A DNA stretch of 64,000 nt, from NCBI GenBank assembly GCA_027493615.1, contig JAOSKK010000037.1, positions 334,730-398,729 on the forward strand, written 5' to 3'. The notes under the pieces were generated by a model, which had not been told where the DNA came from, made no database searches, and was given only the letters and a program-made list of their open reading frames with translations. Below are positions 31,974-41,984 of this stretch, one piece after another (the first letter of the stretch is position 1; each line of letters begins with the position of its first letter). This stretch comes from Verrucomicrobiota bacterium (lineage in GTDB: Bacteria > Verrucomicrobiota > Verrucomicrobiia > Limisphaerales > J093). Position numbers and translations under genes: made by a program.

Positions 31974-34859
31974 ATGAAGACCAAGTACCTTAGCCTTGTG
32001 GCCTCGGGCGTGGGGGTCCTCGGTTTGGCCACCGTCCCGGGTCAAGCCCAGGCGCCCGCCAGCCCGCAGGGCGTCATCACCGCCCGGACGTTTCTCGACA
32101 TCGGCGGCGGCGTTACCGTCGCTGACCTCACCGGGAGCCCCAAGTTCCCCAACAACCCCGACCGGGTGGATTATCCGCCCTATTTCGAGTGGCCGGTGGC
32201 CGACCCGCCGGACCTCTTCGCGGCGCCGCCCGCCGACGTGTGGAACAACTATGGCGTCCAGATCCTCGGCTACTTCTACCCCCCGCCAACGGCGACTATG
32301 TGTTCTACCTCGCCTCCGATGACGGCGGCGCGCTGTACCTCAGCACGGACGCCGACCCGGCGAACAAGAAACTCATCGCCCAGGAGACCGGCTGGAGCCC
32401 GGTGCGCGCTTTCACCAGCATTGGCGGTGGCAGCACCGTCGAGGCCAAGAACTCCCCAGACCTTCACCGGCACGCAATGGCCGACCCGCGACGCGATCAA
32501 CGGCGGCGCGCGCATCACGCTCCAGGCGGGCCGGGCCTACTATATCGAGGCGCTCGCGAAGGAAGGCGGCGGCGGCGACAACCTGGCCGTGGCGGTCCAG
32601 GACCCTCAGTTCCTCCTGGATTCCTCACTCCCGATCCCGGGGGAGTACTTGTCCTCCTTCGACAAGACCACCGGCCCGGTCTCCATCACGACCCAACCGC
32701 AGAGCCAGACGGTCGAGGAAGGGCAACCGGTGACCTTCGCCGTGGTCGCAAACGGCACCCCCCTTACACATATCAGTGGAAACGTAACGGAGGCGACATC
32801 ACCGGGGCCGACGGCCCTTCGTACACGATCGCCAACGCCCCCTTCACCGATGACGGTGCGCGGTTCAGCGTCGTCGTCACCGGGGCCCAGGGCAGCCCTG
32901 TCACCAGCACCGAGGCCACGCTCACCGTCGTCCGTGACGTCACACCGCCCACGGTCATCTCGGCCAACGGCGGCGGCGACTTCGTATCGGTGACGGTCAA
33001 CTTCTCGGAACGCATGGACCCCACCACGGCGCAAACGACGGGCAACTACCAGATCAGCGGCGGGATCTCGGTGTCCGCCGCCACGCTCATCAACGAAACC
33101 ACCGTCCAGTTGACCACCTCGCGGCAGACCGGCGGGCAGACGTACACCCTCACGCTCAATAACCTGCGCGACCGGGCGGCCACGCCCAACACCATCGCCC
33201 CCAATACGACCGTGCAGTTCAACAGCGCCGTGTTCGTCGAGGGCCTCGTCCAGTTCGAGCGGTGGAACACCCCCGGCGGCATCCAGGCCTTCATCGATGC
33301 CATCGCCGATGGCACCATGGGACCCTCGGACGTCAAGTGGGTGGCAAACCTCTTCGAGTCCGGCCGGGGGCTGGGCGACAACTACCGCGGTCGCGGCTAC
33401 ACCTGGTTCAAGCCGCCGCAGAACGGCGACTACGTGTTCATCATGACCGTGGACGACAACGCCCGGCTGTTCTTGAGCACCGACGACAACCCGGCCAACA
33501 AGAAGGCCATCGCCGCCGAGGCCACCTGGAGCAACAACCGCGAGTGGAGTTCCACCACCGAGGAACAGCGCTCGGACACCTATCTCGACACCGAGTGGGA
33601 GACGGGCGCGTACGGCCCCATCACCCTCCGCGCGGACCGCACCTATTACCTCGAGGCCCTCTGGCAGGAAGGCGGCGGCGGCGACGGCGTCGAGGTCACC
33701 TACATCCTGGAAGGCGATGCCACCCCTGCCAACGGAACGCCGTCCGCGCTCTCGGGTGCCCGTGTCGGGGTCTATGTGGACCCGGCCACGTTGCCGCCGG
33801 TCGTCACGGCCCCCACGGCCATGGCGGCGGTCACGCTCAACCCGGGCCAGTCGCACACGATGTCCATCACCGCGACGGGCGCCACCTCCTATCAGTGGCA
33901 GTGGAACGGGCGCGACATCCCCGGGGCCACCAGCGCGAGCTACACCATCTCGAGCGCCCAGGTCACACATACCGGCCAGTACTGGTGCTTCGCGATCAAC
34001 TCGAACGGTTCGGCTCGCTCCTTGCCCGAGAATGTCCTCGTCACCGCGACGGGTGTGTTCAACATCGAGGCTGAGGACTTCGACTATGACGGCGGGCAGA
34101 CCTTGGACGTGGCCAGTGTCATGCCGTACATGGGAGGTGCCTACGAAGGACTCCGGGGCGATCCACGGCGTGGACTACGTCAGCAACAACGGGACCGACA
34201 GTCCGGTGTACCGTGGTGGCTCGGTCCTCGAGGCCGGCACCGCCGCGCCGATGGCCAGCGACATGGGAGGCCAGTTCGCCGCCACCCGCATGGGAGAATG
34301 GACGATGACGGTCAACTACAAGATCGGCTGGATCGACAGCGGCGATTGGGGCAACTACACGCGCACCTTCCCGACCCCGGCGAGGAGCTACTGGGTGTTT
34401 GCCGGCCAGTCCGTGGACGGGTTCGGCGCCAACGCGATCAACAGCAACCTGGGCCTCGTCACCGCTGGCGTCGGGACCGCCAATCAAACGGTCCAGGACC
34501 TGGGACAGTTCCGTTCGGCCGGCACGGGCGCCTGGAGTCGGAACAACCTCACGGCGCTCACCGATGCCAGCGGCGCGATCAAGACCGTCGAACTCGGCGG
34601 TCGGCAGACCCTCCGCTGGAACTACAACAGCGGGGACTCGGATTACCTGGCGTTTGTGCCAGCCACGCCGCCGACCGGCGGTGCCGAAATCCAGGGCATC
34701 AGCCGCAACGCGCAAGGCCAGGTCGTCATTCAGTACAGCGGCGTCCTGCAGGGCGCAGCGGTGGTTACCGGCCCCTTCACCGACGTGATCGGGGCGACCA
34801 GCCCTTATAGTACGGCGCCCACGGCCGCGCAGCAGTACTTCCGCTCCCGCGCCCCGTAA
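31974..34859 (+). CDS. Secreted protein with two PA14-like domains, Ig-like domains and a CBM6-like region
   Basis: About 961 residues. Four compensating frame breaks (32279-32284, 32454-32457, 32758-32763, 34153-34154) leave the net length unchanged. The signal peptide is MKTKYLSLVASGVGVLGLAT. The first PA14-like domain contains NGDYVFYLASDDGGALYLST; then an Ig-like domain (YTYQWKRNGGDI), an SbsA-type Ig domain (VTVNFSERMDPTTAQTTG), a second PA14-like domain (NGDYVFIMTVDDNARLFLST), another Ig-like domain and the FNIEAEDFDYDGGQT region. The end is a terminal module closing YFRSRAP. From the SbsA domain onward it parallels the gene at 28644, including a stretch of about 50 bases at 33904 that is almost identical to 30669. 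A likely tandem duplicate with a new N-terminus. Confidence 0.85.
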
Positions 34860-34884
34860 GCCCGGTCCGATCGTCCGCAGCAGC

Positions 34885-34916
34885 GAGAGACCGGGGCAAC
34901 CCGGTCTCTCCGCCTT
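34885..34916 (+). terminator. Intrinsic terminator sharing the stem of 31683-31715
   Basis: Stem GAGAGACCGGG / CCCGGTCTCTC with loop GCAA, then CGCCTTTT. It lies 25 bases after the stop at 34859. Identical arms after two paralogues suggest the terminator was duplicated with the gene. Confidence 0.85.
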
Positions 34917-34966
34917 TTCGCGAACCGATCCACGCCTCCGCGGCGCTGACGGAAGCCGCGGCTCTT

Positions 34967-34996
34967 GAACCTGGGGTGCGGGCGTCCCGCCTGCAC
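34967..34996. repeat. Family B short palindrome, copy 2
   Basis: GAACCTGGGGTGCGGGCGTC continuing CCGCCTGCAC, between the terminator at 34885 and the 3' end of the minus-strand AraC gene. Confidence 0.75.
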
Positions 34997-35062
34997 TGTC
35001 AGAGTTCATGGTCCTCGGGCATGGCCGCGCAGGCGAAGAACGCTTCCCAGCAGGGTACCGCC

Positions 35063-36094
35063 TCAGCCCGGGGCACTCCCGCCGGCGCCGTCTGCCCGGC
35101 GGTAGTCCCGGGGCGTCTGACCCGTCACCTGCCGGAAGACCGTGGCGAAATACTGGCTGCTCTGGAACCCGCAACGCAGTGCAATTTCGGTCACCGACAG
35201 CCCCGGTTCCGTCCGCAACAGACGCTGCGCGGCCCCCACGCGGCGCTGCGTCAGAAAGGCGGCTGGCGTCATGTTCGTTATTTCCCGACAGTAATCAGCG
35301 AACCGGCTGCGCCCCAGACCGCAGCGCTCCGCCATCTCCTCCAGCGTCCACGGCTGGTCGAGATGATCGTCCAACGCCTGCAGGAACATTTCGACCGAAC
35401 GACGGGTCGTCACCAGGTGCGGGTCGAGCGTCGGGTTGCGCCGCGTCAGCAGATCGAGCAGGGCCAGCAACAGCTCGTTGATTCGGACCTGCAACCGGCT
35501 CTGCGCCGCCACGGGCTCGCCCGTTCGCACCAGGTCGCCCATCCGCTCGAAACACGCCGCAATCTCCCGGTTCGCCCGCCACACCGGCTGCTCGTTCTGG
35601 CTCAGCAACGTCGTCAAACGCCGCTGGTCGGCCGGCGACAGAATCAGCCAGTCCGGCCACCGCCACGGTTGGTCTGGACGCCGCACCCCGACATCCAGGA
35701 TCAGCCAGTACAACCGCGTCGAGCCAATGTGCGGATCACCCACCTTGTGCTTCTGCCACGGCCGCGTCACCGTCAGATGTCCGCTCTCCAGCGGGAACCG
35801 CTCCCCTTCCACGAGGAATGCCGTCCGTCCCCGCGAAACAAACGTCAGCTCGATCCCTTCGTTCCGGTGCCAGTCCAGTCCCCACCCCGGCACCCCCGTC
35901 GCGTTCCAGTAGCCCACGGTCGAGATCTCCGGCAGCAGCCGCGGCGGCAGGACCCGCCCCGGATACCCGCGGTGCACCCACGCCACCAGTTCGACCTCCC
36001 CGCGCTCGACCGCCTGCACCAGCGGCTCGCACCGATCCGCGTGATACGTCGCTCCCGGGCTCAGGAAGATCGCTGGTCTTGAAGCGGGCTTCAT
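35063..36094 (-). CDS. AraC-family transcriptional regulator
   Basis: Intact protein of 343 residues from ATG 36094; ATG 36103 and 36154 are alternative in-frame starts. The N-terminal half is a cupin-like sensing domain (GIELTFVSRGRTAFLVEGER). The C-terminal 100 residues contain the two AraC helix-turn-helix motifs: TLEEMAERCGLGRSRFADYC, then VTEIALRCGFQSSQYFATVF with FRQVTGQTPRDYRR. Such regulators usually respond to a sugar and activate neighbouring genes. It is divergent from the LamG gene at 36225, with a short shared region between them, so that gene is the most likely target (inference). Confidence 0.92.
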   Translation of the reverse strand: MKPASRPAIFLSPGATYHADRCEPLVQAVERGEVELVAWVHRGYPGRVLPPRLLPEISTVGYWNATGVPGWGLDWHRNEGIELTFVSRGRTAFLVEGERFPLESGHLTVTRPWQKHKVGDPHIGSTRLYWLILDVGVRRPDQPWRWPDWLILSPADQRRLTTLLSQNEQPVWRANREIAACFERMGDLVRTGEPVAAQSRLQVRINELLLALLDLLTRRNPTLDPHLVTTRRSVEMFLQALDDHLDQPWTLEEMAERCGLGRSRFADYCREITNMTPAAFLTQRRVGAAQRLLRTEPGLSVTEIALRCGFQSSQYFATVFRQVTGQTPRDYRRADGAGGSAPG

Positions 36095-36103
36095 GGCTTG
36101 CAT

Positions 36104-36224
36104 CTCTACGCTTGTTCGCGTCCGCCGGCAATCCCCCTTCGCCCCTTTGTTCAATTTTTCCCAATACCAAATTATGCAAGCCTTCCCCGCCCCAACCCGC
36201 TACGTTGTCGCCCATTACCAGCGT
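36104..36224. promoter_or_regulatory. Divergent promoter region between the AraC regulator and the LamG gene
   Basis: The AT-rich stretch TTGTTCAATTTTTCCCAATA and the following ACCAAATTATGC (36147-36178) stand out from a GC-rich background and lie between two divergent starts. This is where promoters and an AraC operator would be expected; no clear operator repeat is visible. Confidence 0.45.
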
Positions 36225-39200
36225 ATGAAACCGACCCGCTCTGCAAGGCACGGCCACCACCCCCTGGCCTCCCTCCTCCTCGCCTCGCTGTTCCCCAGCC
36301 TCCCCCTCGTCGGCCAGGCCGGCAGCGTCTCGGGCACCATCAGCTACGACGGCGCCCAGACGGGGCCCGTCTGGGTGCAGGCCGTTCAAACCCTCTCCGG
36401 CAACCAGGTCCTTTCGCTCGATGGGAATGGTGACTTCGCCTCGACCACCCTCACCGACCTGTCCGGCCCCGAGATCACCGTCCAATACTGGTTCCGCGGC
36501 AGCAGTCTCCAGTCCGCCGTGCGCCAGCAAAGCGACGGCTACCTGGTCGCCGGCTGGAACAACCGCCACATCCTCTCCCACGACGGCGGCACCACCGGCA
36601 TCTCGGCCGGCGAACGACTCACCGACGGCCAGTGGCACCACCTCGTCATGACGTGGAAGCAGGGCACCGCCGGGGGCTTCGCCAGCTATCTCGACGGCCA
36701 ACTGGTCCAGCAGCGGGACAGCGCCGACACTCCCATCCCGAACCTCAACGCCCAGGTCTACTTCGGCGCGTTTAACGGCACCGGCGAGTTCGCCCAGGGC
36801 CAGCTCGATGAAATCGCCCTCTGGCGCCGGGCCCTCACCCCCGCCGAGATCGCCGCCAACTGGAATCGCCGCCTTACCGGCAGCGAACCCGACCTGATCG
36901 GCTACTGGAACTTCGATGACGGCACCCCCAACGACGCCTCCCCCAACCTCTATCACGCCGAATTGTGGGGCGACGCCCTCATTGAACCGGCTGACATCCC
37001 CGGCCTCGGCGGCGGCCGTGCCACCCTGCGTCTCGAAGCCCCCGGCCCTTACGAAATCGCCGGCCTCCCCGACGGACCCGGTTACACCGTCACCGCCTTC
37101 CGCGATGTCAACGGCAACGGCCACCGCGATCCCACCGAGCCGTTCGGTGCCTTCGCCAGCAACCCCTTCACCCTCGCCGGCACCCGCACCGGCGTGGACA
37201 TGGGGCTCGTCGAAGTGCCCCGCATCACCACCCAACCCCGCGCCCAGCGCACGGGCGTCGGCGAAAGCGTCACCTTCACCGTCGAAGCCGCCGGGTCCGC
37301 CCCCTCGCCTTCGAGTGGCGCAAGGACAATCAGGCGCTGACGGACGGCGGCCGCATCGCCGGCTCCCGCACCGCCACCCTGACACTCACCGGCGCCCAGC
37401 TCGCCGACGCGGGTATCTACTCGGTTCTGGTCAGCAACACGGCAGGCAACACCGCCAGCAACCCCGCCAGCCTCGAGGTTGTCGCCGGCGGCGTGAGCAT
37501 CGCCGGTAACATCACCTATGGCGGCGCCCAGGCCGGCCCCATCCTCGTCACCGCCGGACAGCGCCGCACTGGCAACCAGGTGCTCAGACTCGACGGCAAC
37601 GGCGACTTCGCCGTCACCCCCGCGATGGATGTCAGCGGCGCCGAACTCACCGTCCAATACTGGTTCCGCGGCAGCGTGTCCCAGTCCGCCGTCCGCCAAC
37701 AGTCCGGCGGGTGGATCGTCTCCACCTGGAACGGCCTCCACATCCTCTCGAACGACGGCGGCGTCAGCGGCATCAGCGCCGGGGCCAACCTGACCGACGG
37801 CCAGTGGCATCACGTCGCCTTCACCTGGACCCAGGGCACCCCTGGTGGCTTCGCCAGCTACCTCGACGGACAGCTCGTGGCCCAGCGCGACAGCACCGTC
37901 ACGCCCATCCCCAACCACAATGCCCCGTTCTACTTCGGCGCCTTCGGGGGCACCGGCGAATTCGCCACCGGCGAACTCGACGAAATCTCCATCTGGCGCC
38001 GCGCCCTCTCCGGACCCGAGATCGCCGCCGGCCAACGTGCCAGCCTCACCGGAAACGAAGACGGCCTGGCCGGCTATTGGAACTTCGATGACGGCACCGG
38101 CACCGACCTCAGCCCCAACGGCAACCAGGCGGAGCTGAACGGCGACGCGGTCATCGTTCCCGTCGACATTGCCGCGATGGGCAGCGCTTACACGGAAGCC
38201 ATCGCCAACCCCGGTCCCTACGAGATCGCGCACATCCCCCGGGCAACAATTTCCACGTCACCGCCTTCCGCGATGTCAACGGCAACGGCCTGCTCGACAC
38301 CTCCGAACCAGTCGGCCAGTACACCGGAAACCCTTCAACCTCACCGTCAGCCGCACCGGCGTCGATGTGCTGCTCTACGACCCGCCCGTGCTCCTTGTCC
38401 AGCCCACCGGCCGCGCCGCCGCCCCTGGCAGCACCGTCACCTTCCAGGTCGTTGTCGCCGGCACGCCTCCCCTGACTTACCAGTGGCGCAAGGACGGCGC
38501 GGACGTGAGCGATGGCGCGGGCATCAGCGGCGCCCAGACCGCCACCCTGACGCTGACCGGTGTGAACTCCGCCCAGGAAGGCAACTATCGCGTCGTCGTC
38601 ACCAACCCCGCCGCCTCCGTCACCAGCGCCGGTGCCACGCTCGTCCTGGCTGCCAGCATCACCGACCGCCTCATCGGTCACTGGCGCTTCGACGAAACCT
38701 CCGGCCTCACCGCCCGGAACTCAGTCACCGGCGGCGACGTGGCCCCGGATGGTGAACTCACCAACTACGCCGGCGACGACTCGCAGTGGGTGACCGGCCA
38801 GATCGGCGGCGCCCTCTCAACTTCGGCGGGCCGTCCGTGTCCGAGTGGGTCTGGGTGCCGGATTACCCCAAGCCGGACCGCGTCATGAGCCTCTCCGCCT
38901 GGGTGTGGGCTGAATCCCTGCCCACCTGGGCCTCCATCGCCAAGAACTGGGGTGACCCCAGCGCCACCGGCCAGTTCCACTTCGGCCTCAACGAAAGCGC
39001 CGGTGACTTGAGCAACTACATCACCCAAGGTGGCGGCGGAGTGGTCAGTGCCCGCACCCAACAACCCTTGCCCACCGGCAAGTGGGGAGCATGTCGCCTT
39101 CGTCTGCGACGGCGCAGCCCTCCGCGTCTTCCAGAACGGCGCCCCAGGTGGCCGTCACCCTCTACGACGGCACGCTGATCAACCCGCCGGCCATGGCCTC

Positions 39201-39571
39201 GCTCGCCCTCGGAGTCAAGACCCGCGACGACGGTGTCACCCCCGGCCTTCGGATACTGGCACGGGAAGATGGACGACATCGGGTTCTGGCGGCGCCCGCT
39301 CACCCCCGCCGAAGTACAGGGGATTTACACTGCCGGACTTGCCGGGCGCGACCTCACGCAGGCCACCACCGCCCCCGCGGAAGTCAGCCTCAACATCACT
39401 TACCAGAACGGCAGCATCACCGTGTCATGGCCGGCCGAGGCCACCGGCTGGACCCTGCAAGCCGCCGACGCCCTCGGCAACGCCACCTGGCAAGCCGTCC
39501 CCAACGTCACCGGGACCTCGGTCACCAGCCCGGCCACCGGCACGGCCCGGTTCTTCCGGCTCACCCGGTAA
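36225..39571 (+). CDS. Secreted multi-LamG protein with SdrD-B-like and Ig-like domains
   Basis: About 1,115 residues. Seven frame breaks are inferred (37300-37304, 38236-38240, 38331-38333, about 38813, 39084-39087, 39142-39145, 39239-39243). The signal region is HHPLASLLLASLFPSLPLVG. Two long repeats follow, each opening VSGTISYDGAQTGP or VSIAGNITYGGAQAGP, then a LamG domain (GDFASTTLTDLSGPEITVQY, DGQWHHLVMTW), then a calcium-loop segment FRDVNGNGHRDPTEPFG or FRDVNGNGLLDTSEPVG. Ig-like domains (LAFEWRKDNQAL, LTYQWRKDGADV) separate them, and a third LamG (IGHWRFDETSG) precedes the C-terminal module ending FFRLTR. LamG folds often bind sugars. The divergent AraC gene suggests sugar-dependent control. 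Confidence 0.82.
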
Positions 39572-39632
39572 CCCGGCAGTGTCGCGGGAGTGTGCTTGCC
39601 AACCCCCCACGACCTGATCCACGTTCCCAAAC

Positions 39633-40424
39633 ATGAAAATTCAGACCCACGGCTCCGCGCGCCGGACCCACCGTCCCGGCTTCACGCTCATCGAACTGCT
39701 GGTCGTCATCGCCATCATCGCCATCCTTGCCGGCATGTTGTTGCCCGCGCTCGGCAAGGCCAAACAACGCGGCCAGGCCACCGCCTGCCTCAACAACCTG
39801 CGTCAGGTCATGATCGCCACCAAGCTCTACGCCGACGACTACCGGGGCCGCTATCCCCACACCTTCCAGGTGCGCGGCGACAACGTCTTCCGCAAGGCCT
39901 GGTTCAACTTCCTCTTGCCCTACACGTCGACGACCAACATCCTCATCTGCCCCGTGCGCACCAGGAAGTTCAAGGAGTTCCTTCAGAACTACCCCAGCGA
40001 CACGCCCGACCACGCGGTCTCCAACTACAGCATGAACTTCCGGCTCGGCGGCTGCGACTGGCCCAATGTCTGGGACGTCAAGGTCTGGCCTGGTGTCACC
40101 GATTCTGGCGTCCGCGCCCCGTCCACCACCGTCCATCTCACCGACGCGGCCACCAAACCCCTCCGCACCACCGATCCCTCCGCTGCGTCACCACCTCGAG
40201 CCCGGAAAAACCCGGCGCCTGGATCGTCCACGACCCCGGCGACGACGCCCCCTGCACCGGTTGCACCACTTCGGATGACCCGAACTGGGGCGGGCCGCAC
40301 CCGCGCCACGGTGGCCGTTCGGCCGTCGCCTTCGCCGATGGCCACGCCGAAAGCCCTCCAGCCCCGCCAGTGGTACTGGGCCGGCACACCCTGGCTGAAG
40401 CCTGAACTCGGCGGCAATCCCTGA
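39633..40424 (+). CDS. Prepilin-type N-terminal cleavage/methylation domain protein (pseudopilin-like)
   Basis: 263 residues, with two compensating frame breaks near 40180 (one C missing) and 40350-40352 (one A extra). The class III signal GFTLIELLVVIAIIAIL follows a short basic leader (cleavage after the Gly of RPG), then LLPALGKAKQRG, a start very common in Verrucomicrobiota, Planctomycetota and Lentisphaerota. The repaired C-terminal part contains HGGRSAVAFADGHAE, the H-x9-DG motif of this family. Proteins of this type are numerous in these phyla and resemble type II secretion or type IV pilus minor pilins. Its exact role is unknown, but it lies next to large secreted proteins. Confidence 0.88.
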   Translation: MKIQTHGSARRTHRPGFTLIELLVVIAIIAILAGMLLPALGKAKQRGQATACLNNLRQVMIATKLYADDYRGRYPHTFQVRGDNVFRKAWFNFLLPYTSTTNILICPVRTRKFKEFLQNYPSDTPDHAVSNYSMNFRLGGCDWPNVWDVKVWPGVTDSGVRAPSTTVHLTDAATKPLRTTDPSAASPPRARKNPAPGSSTTPATTPPAPVAPLRMTRTGAGRTRATVAVRPSPSPMATPKALQPRQWYWAGTPWLKPELGGNP

Positions 40425-40445
40425 GCGCCCAGCCGCAACGACCCC

Positions 40446-40469
40446 CTGTAGGCGCCGACGTAAGGAGGC
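40446..40469. repeat. Family C half element
   Basis: A single arm, GTAGGCGCCGACGTAAGGAG with flanking bases, without an opposing arm. It lies 22 bases after the pseudopilin-like gene. Confidence 0.75.
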
Positions 40470-40532
40470 TCAACCTCAGCCGCAGCCGAGAAACCACTCA
40501 CCCCGTAACCCTGAACTGTTTCCGACTCTCCT

Positions 40533-41846
40533 ATGACCACCCACGATCCTCATCCTCACCCTCATCCTCATCCTCCACATCCTGCAACGTCCTCCGCCGT
40601 CCTCACCCGCCGCGGGTTCCTTCAAACCACCGGCGCCGCCGGCGCTCTCGGCCTGGTGAGCGCCCCGCTGCTGGCGTCCCGCGCCGTCCTCGGCGCCAAC
40701 GAGCGACTGGGCGTCGGCTTCATCGGCGTGGGCGGCCGTGGCCGCAACCATCTCGACATCGTCCTGGGCATGATCAACCAGGGCGCCAACCTCCAGGTCA
40801 TCGGCATCAGCGACACCTACGGTCCCCGCATGCGGGCCAACGCCGAGCACGCCCGCGCCAAGACCTACCCCAGCTACCAGGCGTTGCTCGCCGACCCCGC
40901 CATCGATGTCGTTTGCATCGCGTCGCCCGACCGCCTCCACGTCCCGCAAGCCCTCGCCGCCATCCGCGCCGGCAAGGATGTGTACTGCGAGAAGCCCATG
41001 GGTCACTGGAGCCAGTTCGCCTTGAGCAAGCAGTTCTACGAGGAAACCGTCCAGCGCAAGCGCGTCGTCCAGATCGGCAACCAGGGCAACTCGAACGTCG
41101 CCTGGAAGAAGGTCGCCGAACTCATCCGCCAGGGCGCCATCGGCCGGCCCCAGCACGTCGAGGCCGGCTACTATCGCTACGGCGATTGGGGCGAACGCAT
41201 GCCCATCGCCGACCCCAACGCCAAGCCCGGACCTGACCTCGACTGGGACGGCTTCCTCGGCGATGCCCCGAAAGTGCCTTTCACGGTCGACCGCTTCTTC
41301 AGTTGGCGGAAGTACCTGGACTATGCCGGCGGCCCTTGCACCGATCTCTTCCCCCACGTCCTCACGCCCTTCATCAGCCTGCTCGGCCTCAAGTTCCCCT
41401 CCCTGGCCGTCGCCTCGGGCGGCATCTTCAAGTACGACACCTACGACCGGGAGGTGCCCGACACGTTCAACATGTGTCTGGACTACCCTTCGAAACTCTC
41501 GATCGTCCTCGTCTGTACCCTGGCCAACGACCACCCCACCGAACCCGCCATCCGCGGCGACGAGGGCACCATCACCATGCAAGGCCCGGCGTTCGAAGGC
41601 GGCTTCGACAGCGTCACCTTCCTCCCGCGCAAGGGTGAGAAGCAGGTCATCCCGGGCAGCAAACCGAACACCACCTTGCTCCACTGGCAGAACTTCCTCG
41701 AGTGTGTCCGCACCCGGGCCAAGCCCGTCAGCGACGTCGAGTTCGGCCTCTATGTCCAGGCCGCCATGAACATGGCCATGCTCGCCTTCCTGAACCGGAA
41801 GGTCGCCACCTACGACACGCAGAAGCAGGACATCGTCCTGGGCTAA
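40533..41846 (+). CDS. Gfo/Idh/MocA-family oxidoreductase with Tat signal
   Basis: Intact protein of 437 residues. It opens with a His-Pro stretch, then a twin-arginine signal (TRRGFLQTTGAAGALGL, ending near ASRAVLGA), so it is probably exported folded with its cofactor. The nucleotide-binding fold shows VGFIGVGGRGRNH, followed by CIASPDRLHVPQAL and the family motif EKPMG at DVYCEKPMG. A typical C-terminal substrate domain follows (YAGGPCTDLFPHVL). Such enzymes oxidise or epimerise sugars with NAD(P). DUF6807 and sugar-isomerase genes follow on the same strand, a partnership common in Verrucomicrobiota and Planctomycetota. The substrate is unknown. Confidence 0.93.
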   Translation: MTTHDPHPHPHPHPPHPATSSAVLTRRGFLQTTGAAGALGLVSAPLLASRAVLGANERLGVGFIGVGGRGRNHLDIVLGMINQGANLQVIGISDTYGPRMRANAEHARAKTYPSYQALLADPAIDVVCIASPDRLHVPQALAAIRAGKDVYCEKPMGHWSQFALSKQFYEETVQRKRVVQIGNQGNSNVAWKKVAELIRQGAIGRPQHVEAGYYRYGDWGERMPIADPNAKPGPDLDWDGFLGDAPKVPFTVDRFFSWRKYLDYAGGPCTDLFPHVLTPFISLLGLKFPSLAVASGGIFKYDTYDREVPDTFNMCLDYPSKLSIVLVCTLANDHPTEPAIRGDEGTITMQGPAFEGGFDSVTFLPRKGEKQVIPGSKPNTTLLHWQNFLECVRTRAKPVSDVEFGLYVQAAMNMAMLAFLNRKVATYDTQKQDIVLG

Positions 41847-41935
41847 AAACCTCTCGCCATTCCTACCCTTCGTCCCGCCATGAACCTCCGGCATCTCCCC
41901 GGCCCCGCCCTCCCGCACCGTCAACCGCTTCCCCT

Positions 41936-41966
41936 GAACCTGTGGTGCGGGCGTCCCGCCTGCACC
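41936..41966. repeat. Family B short palindrome, copy 3
   Basis: GAACCTGTGGTGCGGGCGTC continuing CCGCCTGCACC. It lies inside the first codons of the DUF6807 gene if ATG 41880 is used, or just upstream if GTG 41985 is the start. Confidence 0.8.
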
Positions 41967-41984
41967 CTCCGCGGTTCACGGCCG

